A stretch of 64,000 nt of DNA from Adiantum capillus-veneris (taxonomy: Eukaryota; Streptophyta; Polypodiopsida; Polypodiales; Pteridaceae). The notes below the pieces were generated by a model, which had not been told where the DNA came from, did no database searches, and was given only the letters and a program-made list of their open reading frames with translations. The position numbers and the translations under genes were made by a program. The stretch lies in contig CM043969.1 of NCBI GenBank assembly GCA_014529385.2, positions 17,776,446-17,840,445 on the forward strand. The letters are read 5' to 3'. The first letter of the stretch is position 1. Each line of letters opens with the position of its first letter. Below, in pieces: positions 47,666-57,831 of this stretch.

Positions 47666-47904
47666 TACCAAAGGTAGCTTTTTCTCGGGTGGTAAGAGAA
47701 ATAATGGACGAATATTCAGATTCAGTTACACATATCCAGCGTGCGGCTCTTTTGGCTTTACAGGATGCCACTGAGGACATTTTGGTGCAGTTGTTCCAAG
47801 ATGGTGTATCTTGTATGGTGCATGCAAAGCGAGTTACATTAAAAAATACAAATCTAGCTCTAGCGCTCAATCTCAGGAATGAAGGGTACCTCCCTAAGAA
47901 TTAG
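47545..47904 (+). CDS. Copy A divergent histone H3-fold protein (119 aa, intact ORF)
   Basis: From ATG 47545 the ORF reads through a complete H3 histone fold to a TAA at 47902-47904. KKRRWKPRTVALCQIHKYQKSTE corresponds in parts to the H3 alphaN region (RPGTVALREIRKYQKSTE). FSRVVREI is helix 1. ALLALQDATEDILVQLFQD is helix 2 (H3 ALQEAAEAYLVGLFED). SCMVHAKRVTL is loop 2, and NLALALNLRNE replaces helix 3 (QLARRIRGE). C110 and H113 equivalents are kept. The stretch between helices 1 and 2 is one residue longer than in canonical H3, a trend also seen in centromeric H3. The canonical tail is absent from this ORF. It overlaps the basic tail frame by 121 bases. H3 proteins pair with H4 in nucleosomes; whether this one does is unknown. 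Confidence 0.85.
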   Translation: MGQTSGSSTTAKTVQKKRRWKPRTVALCQIHKYQKSTEPIIPKVAFSRVVREIMDEYSDSVTHIQRAALLALQDATEDILVQLFQDGVSCMVHAKRVTLKNTNLALALNLRNEGYLPKN

Positions 47905-48099
47905 TTTTCCCATGTAATCTCTGTTTATCAAATTTATAATTTTTGATATAATACAACGACCCAACTTGCAAGCAAAATTTGGTTGGAGAAATGCAAGTAT
48001 AGACGCACTCCTTGGGTAAGTTCTATTTATGGTTTTTTGTAAATTGCAGTCTCTTCTTGGTGCCCCCTTGCATTTATATTAATTCTATGTTTTGTTGTA
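47905..48099. other. Short spacer between copy A and the CACTA relic
   Basis: AT-rich. A possible 3' splice site (TTTTGTTGTAG, 48092-48102) precedes the first readable CACTA codons. Confidence 0.35.
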
Positions 48100-48304
48100 G
48101 TTTGATGAGCAAAATGATTCCTAAATATCACCACATGCCTTCAGAGCTTCGAGTGGCAAGGTTGTATGTCACTACACTCCACTTGGAATGGAATATGAGT
48201 GCATTCATGCGTGCATCAATGATTGCATACTATACCACAATGAACATGCACATGCTACCTCATGTCTCGTGTGCAGAGAAGCATAGTACAAGACCGGTGT
48301 GACC

Positions 48305-48420
48305 GAGGCTCACATGAGGCAATCTGTGTGTGTTTTTGGGTGCTATCACATGAGGCAATATGTGTGTGTTTTTGGGTGTGACTGAGGCTCACATGAGTCA
48401 TTCTGTGTACTGATTTTGGG
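48305..48420. repeat. Short imperfect tandem repeats within the CACTA relic
   Basis: CACATGAGGCAATCTGTGTG and TTTTTGGGTG units recur three times with slight variation (about 48311, 48346, 48390), interrupting the transposase reading frame between the zinc-like module and the TNP2 core. Confidence 0.65.
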
Positions 48421-50034
48421 TGCTATCACATTCCTCCTCTCTAGTGTGTCCTTGCCAATTCACCTACATGGAGGCACATTGAGACTCACTGGCCTGAGTT
48501 TTGGCTGGAGCCTCGACACTTGAGGTTTGGGTTGGCATGTGATAGTGTCAATCCTGTTGGCACCAAGTCTACATCATGGAGCTCTTGGCTTGTGGTGATC
48601 TTCAACTACAATTTTCCACCATCATGGGAGACAACCAAGAAGGGAAATATACTTCTTTCGTTGCTTATGCCAGGGAAGTACAAAGTGGAAAATATTGATG
48701 TCTACCTCAAGCCCCTTTATCAAGGAGTTGGAGGAGTTATGGAAGGGCATCCCTGTTGTCGATGTTTCACTTTCAAAGGAGAGGAGAGAGGCCATTGTGG
48801 GGGATATCCTTATCTAGACTATGCATGACTATCTAGGCCTTGGAAATATTTATGGCATTTTATGTTCATTATTCTCTCTGTTTACCTTTTTTTAAAAGAT
48901 TTTCTCTAACAATATGATATGAGTGCAGGGTTGTCCACACCGGGCCACAGTGCATGTCCTACTTGTGGGCCACCAGTGTGGTGATGGAGTGGTCAAATGC
49001 CTTGCACAAGGTAATCTATCCCAAAAACCATCATTTACAACCCCAAAGTCATAGCAAATACAAGCTCCAACAAATGTGAAGACACCTCTAAAGTGCACAA
49101 TGGTAGATTTGGGCAAGCATTTGGAAAGAGCTTCAATAATGATCCACCCCTGTCTACTCCACCAAAAGTTATGTCAAGGTACTCCATATTTTAAAGGCTT
49201 CCATATTGAAAGGGATTAAAAATATAGCACCTCTTGGATCCCATGCACATACTCAAGAATGCATCTCACACCATATGGGATCACATTACGGGCAAAGGGA
49301 TTCTTTGGGGGTGAGGGAGGAGGCCTTGAAACGTCTCTCTGACTTTGTCACTCCACGTTGAGCCCCCAATGGGAAGATTGTGCTTCCTCAAGCCCCATGG
49401 ATTCTAACCAAAGATGAGCTAGATCGAGTCAAGTGTTCCATTGCATCTATTTGCACACCAATGGGATACATGAGGCCACTAGAGGGAGCTTTCACAAAGG
49501 CAAAGAAAAGTGGAAGCGTTCAATTATATGGTTGAAGTCCCATGATTGATACAAGATGTTACAAGTAATTCTTTCATTCATTTACTTCCTCTCCCTCGTT
49601 TCATTTAGTAGATATTGAATTTTGTGTATGACTAAAATCATATTTTGTTTTAATCTTTTGACATTGTAGTTCATTTTGCTGGTGAGTATGTGCATATGTT
49701 GGAGCAAGAAAGAGAGGGAAGCTATTCTCAAGCTTGGGGAGTTAGTAAGGTACATCATATCTATATTCACCTAAAATTTTGTATATACATTATATCCTCA
49801 ACATGCACTTAGTGTACTATTGTATTATCTTCTAAATTTGTAAGCTTCAAAGAAATTGAAACAAATGTCATCCATGTTGCTCAAATGCTTGCCGTGGAAA
49901 CCATGTGTGCCATTGAGACGCATTTTCTCAAACGTTCTTCTTAGTCAAGTCCACCTCTTGGTTGGTGTGGTTGAGAAGATAGCCATATGTGGAGTAGTGC
50001 ACACACAATGGATGTCCTTTCTAGAGAGGTTTTT

Positions 50035-51300
50035 AACATTGTTTTGGTACCAAAACATGACACTTCAATGGGAAACCCTTTTGGTATGCTTAAATATGTT
50101 AGCTAGAGGGTCTTTTAAAAATACAACCTTGCATTTTAGAAGTTATCACTCACGATCAAGAACTAGACTTGTCAAGTGGGCCCCCATAAGATTGCGATTG
50201 ATGCTTTGAATAAATCAAGTTTATAAGCTCAAGAAAAAATGAAGAGACCTTGTAGAAAATTGTAGGTGACTTTTCCACAGTTGTGCTATAGATAATTGCA
50301 ATTTTTGTGTGCAAAAAAATTTACTTGAGAGTATATAAAATAATGTGAACTTCTACGTGTTTGATATGGCCATTTCAAGCATATTGTTGTATACAAAGAA
50401 AAATATGTTTTTTAATGTATTTGTACATTTTAAAAAGTGATACATTGCTTACCCTCTCCATTGACAACTCAAGTTGGCAAGTATAAGTGCTTTGGTAAAC
50501 AAAAATTATTGGATCGTGCAAATATTCAAAACTGTGCATGAGAAAGCTTTCATATTTTAATTCTTGAGACATAAGCATTTAAAACCTCAAATAACTTTAA
50601 ATTTTTCACGTAGATTAATTAAATGTGTAAAAGTCCATGGTATGGACACAATTGTGACACCTAAAACCTTAACTTCAATGTTATTGTGGAAGATTCAAGA
50701 TTTTTAAGTGATTTTGCAAAATTAAAAAATCAAAATAGGGTTCAAGCAATGAGATTTAACTAAGTTAGGGAGCTGAAAATATATGTAGTTTCTTGGTTTC
50801 AACATATAAATTCATTAGTAGTTGTCAAAATGCAATAGAAGAAGCCCTATTCCATGAGAGGACCTTTGGAAGTCCATAATTATGCTCTTAGTCAGCACAT
50901 ATTGGAGTATGGAATTATGTCTATAACTTGCAAGTAACTTGAAAACTAGTCCTTGAAGGGCATTCCACCATTTTGTAGCACTAAGTAGTAACACTTGGAT
51001 TTTACAAACATAAAAAACAACATCTCTACAAAAAAGATATAAGCATTTATGAATTTTTTGGCAAAACAACTTGAAATTTTTCTATAATTTATGACATAAA
51101 ACGAACCACAACTCTCTCATAGGGCTTGTGTTTTGACATGTAAAAAAAATCAATCTTTTCTTTCCCTCATAACCCACCTATGGTAGAAGCAATGTGTAAA
51201 AAACGTGTTTCTAGCTTGACAAAAAAATTGCCAAAACTTGGTAGGAAATCTGGACACATTAGTCTGAGGACATTTGAATGTCCAATTATAGAACTAGTGT
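50035..51300. other. Non-coding block splitting the CACTA transposase
   Basis: FLERF (ending near 50030) and LKALKDFVWL (from about 51300) are adjacent in the protein family, but here about 1.27 kb of AT-rich DNA intervenes. No ORF, terminal repeat or clean target duplication could be read, so I cannot tell a large intron from an insertion. Confidence 0.5.
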
Positions 51301-51779
51301 TAAAGGCTCTCAAAGATTTTGTGTGGCTACGGGCCCATCTAGAGGCATGCATGGCCAAAGGATGGATCATGCAAACAAGCATTTGTTTACAATGTTTTAG
51401 AGTATTTGGCACAAATTGATCCATCAATGCCTCGCATGTAGTCAAATGACGAGGATGCAAGGATGACTACACACTTGCCAAGTGGAACGGGAAAATTATT
51501 TAACATAGATATGGATCTATGCAAAGTGGTTAACAAATTTTGCATCCTCAATGCAAAGATTATGACCAAGTGGGTTGACTTGTGGATAATGGCAAAGGTA
51601 AGGCATTTGCAAGAGAGGGAAGCATGGAAGCAAGCTCATGGAGGTAGGAGGGCACCCCCGGTTCCTCAACTTCTTGCATGTTTCACATATCTCATTAGTG
51701 CCGAGTGGACCCATTAGAAGATGATTCATAAACATTTTGTATATTTTATTCTATGAAAATTTTTGGTCGTGTTGCCCAT

Positions 51780-51782
<3 letters not shown>

Positions 51783-51822
<40 letters not shown>
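51783..51822. repeat. (CT)n microsatellite
   Basis: About 20 uninterrupted CT units just downstream of the CACTA coding relic. Confidence 0.9.
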
Positions 51823-51827
<5 letters not shown>

Positions 51828-52234
51828 GTCAAGCATGTTGATTTATGTTGATCAAGTGGGTGTGATTAATCTAATTTTAAAATATCTATCATTTTTTTAA
51901 TACAATTATTCATTAAAAATAACAAATGCTTTGTAATTTTTTAAGAAAATAGGAGAAAGTATTCAAATTTGCATAATCTGGCTCCAAATCATTATGCAAT
52001 AATGCTATTGCAAATGATAGAGATTATAATCTCTCTCCCTTTCTCACATCCACCTTCACACATTTTCTTTTGTTGCTATTTTGAAGAGTTATGGGTGCAA
52101 GTGAAGCCAAATGTTTTGTGTTGTGCGCAATGCAAGAGTGCTTCCACTACTTAAGACTACTTTGAAGAAAGATCCTTTATTCTGCTCCTTGCTCAACACC
52201 TTTTCATGACAAGATAGATCATGGCCACCACTAT

Positions 52235-52591
52235 GTGAAGCCTTTCATAATATGCAATGAATGCATGGATGTATTTGCTTGGGTAAAATACGTACGGTGT
52301 TTGGGCAAAGAGTGTGAGCCTCTTTTGTTTTGTGACAATGCGTGTCTTACTTATGGGCCAAAATTAGTGACAAAGCAATCACACGCTGAAGGGAGAAAAG
52401 TGAACCCCGAACCCCGACGGCCTCTAAAACACCGGGGACCGAATGGTGCGCCTCGAGCCTGTCATGGTAAAGCAAACAGGGGGCACCACCTAGCTTCAGC
52501 GGCTAGGACGCAAACAACACACCACCATAACAAAGTTTTCATCCAAGAGAGATGGTTGCTTGGGAGTAATGATGAAGAGGAAGGGAAATGA
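52235..52591 (+). other. Unassigned 118-codon ORF with cysteine pairs
   Basis: Starts with ATG and contains CNEC, C-x5-C and FCDNAC groups in its first half, which could bind zinc, then a basic Pro/Arg/His-rich half. It lies downstream of, and on the same strand as, the CACTA relic, so it may be that element's 3' coding part. I recognise no family. The upstream frame (51969-52154) has similar character (VLCCAQC). Confidence 0.35.
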
Positions 52592-52600
52592 AATCAAGTG

Positions 52601-52603
<3 letters not shown>

Positions 52604-52671
<68 letters not shown>
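52604..52671. repeat. (GA)n microsatellite
   Basis: 34 uninterrupted GA units. Confidence 0.95.
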
Positions 52672-52677
<6 letters not shown>

Positions 52678-53508
52678 GGCTTAGTACTTAGGCACCACAG
52701 AAGGATGGCGAATCCGCACACCCTTCACACATACACAAGCTCACTCCAAACACAAGACTAGGTGGCAATTCCACACACCTCACATGGGCAAAACATTGCA
52801 GGAAAACATACTCACAAAACCTCAAGCTTTATTTAGAGAATAAGGCGATGAAATGGGGAGCATAGGGTAGGGGAATGAGAAGGGAGAGAGTGGTAGAGCA
52901 CATGGCGGATAGGTGGGAGTTGATGGCGAAGACTCGCACGAGGGTTATGGCCATCATCCTTCATTTAGCTGCCCTTCATCTTCCATAGCCCAAGGGTGTA
53001 GAGGTCATGCTCAAGATGAGCATGGTGATTGCGGTGATGGTGATGGTGTGTGTGTGTGTGTGTGTGTGCACTAGGCACACACAACATTAGGAGAAATATG
53101 AACCTTGCATGGGCCTTGTAAGGAATCCTAATTTTTAGGGATTAAGGCTAATGTTGTGTGGGGTTTAGGGGGCAAGGGCATTGAAGAAGGTAGTTTTGAG
53201 TAGGCTTTTCTAGCCTTTTTTTTAGACAAATGTAGGATGTGGACCTAAAGGGTTGCTTTCTCTCTCTATCTTTTTTTAAAGTGAAGGAAGCATAGGGATG
53301 TGTCCACATCAGCAATTCCGTGGGTCAAAAAGAGTCAAAATTTGACTTTTTAAAAAAAATTTCATTTTTATTTGTTTTTTACTTAAAACTCCCTCCCAAC
53401 ATATATACATATCCAAAAATCATTTTTTGACCCATTTTTTAATCCACAAGCTTAGAAAGTCCATTTTTTCAAAAATCTTTTCCCCCAAAAAGTAATAAAC
53501 ATTTTGTT
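52672..53508. other. Spacer upstream of unit copy B
   Basis: No gene. It contains a (GT)n run at 53047-53068. From 53330 to 53490 it becomes very T/A-rich with repeated TCAAAAAG, ATTTTTTGA and CCCCCAAAA motifs, which recur in inverted orientation at 62190-62400. Confidence 0.45.
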
Positions 53509-53660
53509 CTCTCCTCCTTCTCCCTCCTCTCTCCCTCTCCCTCTCCTCTCCCTCTCTGCCCCTACCTTCCTCCTCCTCCCCAATCTCTCCCTCCCCTCCC
53601 TCCCTCCTTCTCTCCTCCCATCGTGCTCGGCCTCTCTACCCTTCCCCCTCTATCTTTTCA
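53509..53660 (+). repeat. CT-rich leader of unit copy B
   Basis: Pyrimidine tract (CTCC/CTCT units) ending 30-180 bases upstream of ATG 53689, placed like the tract in copy A. Confidence 0.65.
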
Positions 53661-53688
53661 TCATTTGCTTCCTCACGCAACAGCTTCC

Positions 53689-56638
53689 ATGGTGATCACG
53701 GACATCACAAATGGTTTGCTTCCACCACCACGTACTCCGCACACCAAAAGCATACATATTCGCTTACCCACGGCATTTGCACCGAAGACCACTAGTGAAG
53801 GTGATCAAAGGTCATCACAGGAACGTCGCACCGCTTGTGAGACCAATGTTGACATTTGGGTGGATGGCCATTTGTACCCTTACGATCCTATAAGCCACTT
53901 CCATCCACCGTTTAATAGCCTTTCCACATTTCTTCAATTTCTTAGGAGGGGAGAAGCAGGCTTGTTAGGCTATTGCAAGCGGCTGTGTATGGGTGCATGT
54001 GCTTCTTTGCATATGTGGATGCACGAATGTCAAGCTCTTCACCTCAAGACGACGGCATTACAAGAGAGTGTTGCCTCTTCGGAGAGGGTAGTTAAAAGTC
54101 TTGAACAACAAATGCAAGAAAAGGAGTCCCACATCCAAAAGCTTACCAACACCATCACATACTTGAAAGAAACACCCCTTGGTGCAAGGGAACGCAAACG
54201 TCCGTATTCATCCATTGAAACTCTTGCACATTCCAGAGGAGCACGCAAACGACGAGTTATAGCCACAAGGTGATTTGGTCTTTACTTGCATACTGCATTC
54301 TTACTTCACTCTATTTTCTAACATTTATGTTTATTTGTTGCTAGAAACTTCATCCAGGAGGCATGCGGTGGAACAAGCCAAGATAATCAAGTCAACCTTC
54401 TCACTAGTTGTCTCAATACCGAGGACATTATTTCTATCTTACAATCACCTGGAGGTAAGCACATTAAGGATGCAGTCACCAAGGACCTTATGCGTAAGTT
54501 AAGAAATGTGGTTAATGATGATGATGTTCAACAAGCTTGTGATGAGGCTGGAATCAGCACCAAAGCCTATCAGACTATTTTTCAACTCCTAAAGGATGCC
54601 CTCAAAGAACATGGCATTGTGGAAAACCTATTTCCCGTTCCTCACAAGGTCAAGCTCGCAAAGAAGGCCACAAACGAAGATGTGTTCTCCCGCATTGGGA
54701 CATACCTACACATTGAGGACACAATGCCAACTTCCCTTTATGCTTCGTGCGCAACAAAGACAAGGGGAAAAGGTAAGAAACAATCCATAAGACCTTCGAA
54801 TAAGGGCTTTCCTTACACAATGTGGAACAATATTTTCGTGGATCTTAGAAGGCTTCAAGAAGCCATGCTTAGATTTTACGAGTTACCTGAAGAAGGTGAC
54901 ACACTTTACTTTTTTCTTTGGTATTATTATTTTCATAGAAGCTGAAGTTTAAGGTCTTAGCACTATTTATTTTGTAGTGCTTGGCACAAAAGTCGCTTTT
55001 GTGCTGAAACTCGATGAGTGTCAAATAGTGAAAGGCCGAAGGTTAGAGAGGCTAAGTGTCACTCTAATGAACGAGGCCCTTCTGCAAACCAAGCGAAGGG
55101 ATTCAGTCGAGCCATATCCCACCCTATTTTTTAGCGTGCAATCAGAGAAAGACATTTGGTGGTTGGGTGCTATTGAGGTGCCCAAAGAGACCAATGGAGT
55201 ACTTTCGTGGATTTTTGAGAGAACTCCATGGATCACAGAAGTAATACACTCCCAAATTGCAGGTCAGAAGTTGGAGATTGAGGGCTTTGGTAGTTATGAT
55301 GTGGAGTGGCACTTAGGTGGGGATTTGAAGACCATAAAGTGTTTGCTTGGCTGCAAACAAGGGGCTCCTTCTCTCATGCCTTGTCCATTTTGCACTCGAG
55401 GGTACAAACCTAATGGACAAAAATCACATAAGAGCACTGCAAAGGCCAGTTACATGCTTCCATGGCAAGGGCATGGAGAACAAGGGTTAGATTGTCACGA
55501 TGTCGGAGATGAAGGTAGAGAATGGGAAGCGTCTATTCTGAGATGTCCCATGCTCAATGCCCCAGACTGTGATCAAAAGGACCACAGTTGGAATCCAATC
55601 TTTCGATTTCCTCTATCGAATGTACATTTTTGTACATTACACGCATTCATGCGTATTTTTGATAGGCTATTGAAGCTCCACATTGACTATGCTTTCACAA
55701 TGAAACCGTTGGAAAAGTCCCAAGAAGCGATCGAAAGAGTGGAGGTACTCTTGAATTCCATTGGCTGTCACGGTGGAAATGTGTCTATAGTTGCTGCAAA
55801 GAACACAGGGGAGGCCCATGAAATTGCTCAACAAGTGTCAATGAGTGGACAAAAAGCTAGACACTTTTTGAAGAAAGTTTCCCAAGGAAAGCCAAGTCGA
55901 TATGATGCTCAAAGCAGCTCCAACCAGCAGGCAGGTAACCTTTGGGAGCTTTGGAAGGAGTTATGCAAAGCTACTACTGACAATGATTCAAATGGCAAGC
56001 TTGCAAACAAGCGCAAGCAAGTTTGGGCCCATTTTGATAAAATGGTCAAGCTTATGAGCCTTAACAGCACAACAGAAGAACAACGGCAATCATTTCAAGA
56101 AGCTTTGGTGGATTTTACCAAGGTCTTCACCCTTTCTTGGGGTGAAAATAACATCACACATTACATGGTAAGTCATTCATGGTGTATTCATTACAAGGGA
56201 TTGTTTTTATTTACTAATGTGGATCGTTTGCTCATGTGAACAACATATCTTGTTTGCGCATGGTGCATTTTTTATGCACAAGTATGGATCGCTTGAAATT
56301 TTTAGCACTCAAGGCATGGAGAAGTCCCATTATCGAGCAAGGGAGTGTACTTCAAAAATACTCGACATGGTGGTGGAATGGTGCAATCCAATTATTTGGA
56401 GGAGATGTTCAACTGGTTTTTTCGCACAACATTTGCTCGTAAGCTCACAATGGAGCGTGCGCGACAATCCAAGATTGCTATTGAAGTGCGCAAATGGAGT
56501 CGTCAAGAGCATAGCAACAAGTGGCAAATGTCGCAAGGTCCCACCAAGCATGCTGCATGGCGGCGATGCAGAGTGCGACAAGGATCAAAGTGGATACTGC
56601 GCGAGTCACTAAACGTGAACGCAGGGTCCAACTCTTAG
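53689..56638 (+). pseudogene. Copy B transposase-like gene, four exons, lightly broken
   Basis: Exons: 53689-54269, 54345-54895, 54978-56167 and 56244-56638, with GT...AG introns of 75 and 82 bases; the third intron has a good GTAAGT donor but AA instead of AG at 56242-56243. Exon 1 has DIWVDGHLYPYDP, a coiled-coil (residues about 110-165) and a basic end. Exon 3 carries KLDECQIVKGRRLERLSVT, then GGDLKTIKCLLGCKQG followed by CPFC, then NVHFCTLHAFMRIFDRLLKL. Exon 4 has HILFAHGAFF and YGSLEIFSTQGMEKSHY, then a one-base slip near 56340 before VYFKNTRHGGG. The spacing of LxxDE, GGDxK...CPxC, VH-x2-LH and QGxEKxN resembles a family of putative RNase H-fold proteins repeated in cnidarian and other invertebrate genomes; I infer acidic residues D, D and E. 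Start ATG 53689 follows the CT leader. Confidence 0.7.
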
Positions 56639-56712
56639 CGACATGTTTATTTAAAAAATAATACTTCTTTTAAAAAAATTAGTGTGAACAGGGCCCTTTT
56701 TAAATGGGCCCT

Positions 56713-56720
56713 TATAAATA
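56713..56720 (+). promoter_or_regulatory. TATA box of copy B histone-like gene
   Basis: TATAAATA lies 59 bases before ATG 56779, inside the 140-base spacer after the transposase-like gene, next to a GGGCCC dyad (56691-56709). It implies that the histone-like gene has its own promoter. Confidence 0.6.
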
Positions 56721-56778
56721 TTGCATGCTCTCATAAATCACTCATTTCTTAAGACACAGGTGAGCTCTTACCAACGAA

Positions 56779-57672
56779 ATGGCGTGCACCAAACAAACCG
56801 CGAAAGAGCATCCGCCTGCCAACAAAAACACCCTCCAAGGATGTGAGAAGCCGTCATGGCTTAAAGGCACAAGAAAACGGCCACGAACACCTGGCCGTTC
56901 GAGGAACTCTTCTGGTAGTGGGCATGGTGGTAGGGCACGAGAGTCATCAAGGACTGTTGAATCTCCACCTCCTCAAGATATAACACCTAGAAAGAGAATG
57001 AAGCAATGTGCCCAGCGCTGGAGAGAAGCAGAGGGCCAGCAAACATCAGAGTCCGATAGGGAGCAGCCGTCGCGCCCCCAATCACAAGCAAGACCATCCA
57101 GGACTCGGGTGGTCAATACAGACACCGAATCAGAGAGTGAGCCACCATGGCTGCGAGAAAAAATAATGCGCACACATCGGGTGGCCGTTGGGGGGAAGAC
57201 ATTGCCTCAAGGCAAGGGAGCTCTCCCCACACGACAAGATCGGCAACCAAGGGAAGAGGAAGAATCAGAAGATGCTGCAGAACCAGCCCCTGAGCATGTA
57301 AACAGATGCAAGTCTAAGTTTTTCAAGAAGCCTACACGCCGCCCGCCAGCAAATTGCAAGTGCCCCCAAGACAACCGCAGCGGCGCCGAAAAATAGCAGG
57401 GGCATTTGCAGAAATCCGCCACTACCAGAAGACGACGGAGCTCTTGATTGGACGCGCCCCCTTTGCTCGCACTGTGAAGGAAGTGCTTCAAAGCTATGGA
57501 AATCAGTATAGAATGCAAGCAATAGCGCTAGAGGCTATTCAAGAAGCTGCAGAGGCCCACATCATTTCAGTGTTGGAAGATACCAACCTATGTGCCATTC
57601 ATGCAAAGTGAGTGACAATACAGCCAAAAGATATGCAGCTTGCACGACGATTGCGACGAGACTTCGAGCATT
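56779..57672 (+). pseudogene. Copy B histone H3-like gene with H3-mimic N-terminus
   Basis: ATG 56779 begins MACTKQTAKEHPP, nearly the canonical H3 start MARTKQTARKSTGG: T3, K4, Q5, T6 and A7 are kept, R2 is C, R8 is K and K9 is E. A basic, Ser/Pro/Arg-rich tail of about 200 residues follows (to 57396). The histone fold lies in the frame one base back, open from about 57318: GAFAEIRHYQKTTELLIGRAP in parts (alphaN), FARTVKEVL (helix 1), ALEAIQEAAEAHIISVLED (helix 2), TNLCAIHAK (loop 2, identical to H3). A TGA at 57609-57611 stands where H3 has R116; the frame then reads VTIQPKDMQLARRLRRDFEH to a TAG at 57670-57672. TGA is one transition from CGA. The frame switch could be a small intron, ribosomal shift or mutation. 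Confidence 0.85.
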
Positions 57673-57831
57673 AGCCGAAGTTACCCTTCTTTTTGTATTG
57701 CACACCCTTATCTTTGTAATGATTTTGACTTTCCAATGACAATATGATCAACAGTTGTGTCTACTCTGTCTATTATCTTTGTAATTTCAAGTTCTATATG
57801 TAATTGTAGTCAATTTCAGTAAATTTGTGCA

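Larger units (their letters stand above)
48100..51717 (+). pseudogene. CACTA (En/Spm) TNP2-type transposase relic
   Basis: Family blocks appear in order but in changing frames. HACINDCILYHNEHA with SCLVCREA (about 48200-48290) is the N-terminal zinc-like module. RFGLACDSVNPVG, NFPPSWETTKKGN, LLSLLMPGKYK and IDVYLKPLYQ (48520-48700) are the TNP2 core. Later come STPGHSACPTCG (about 48935), a block near 49370-49560, VHLLVGVVEKIAICGVVHT (about 49950-50000), AHLEACMAKGWIMQ, and finally GTGKLFNIDMDL ... IMTKWVDLW ... LQEREAWKQAHGGRRAPPVPQLL ending at 51717. Stops and frameshifts are many. A block of about 1.27 kb (50035-51300) separates segments that are contiguous in the family. I could not find CACTA termini or subterminal repeats. 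Confidence 0.8.

Noticed and set aside
54978-56638. KDZ (Kyakuja/Dileera/Zisupton) or hAT assignment for the transposase-like protein
   Set aside because: The KDZ signature blocks (such as GDLQxGERY-type and GEGxER-type motifs) and the hAT C-terminal dimerisation block are not visible.
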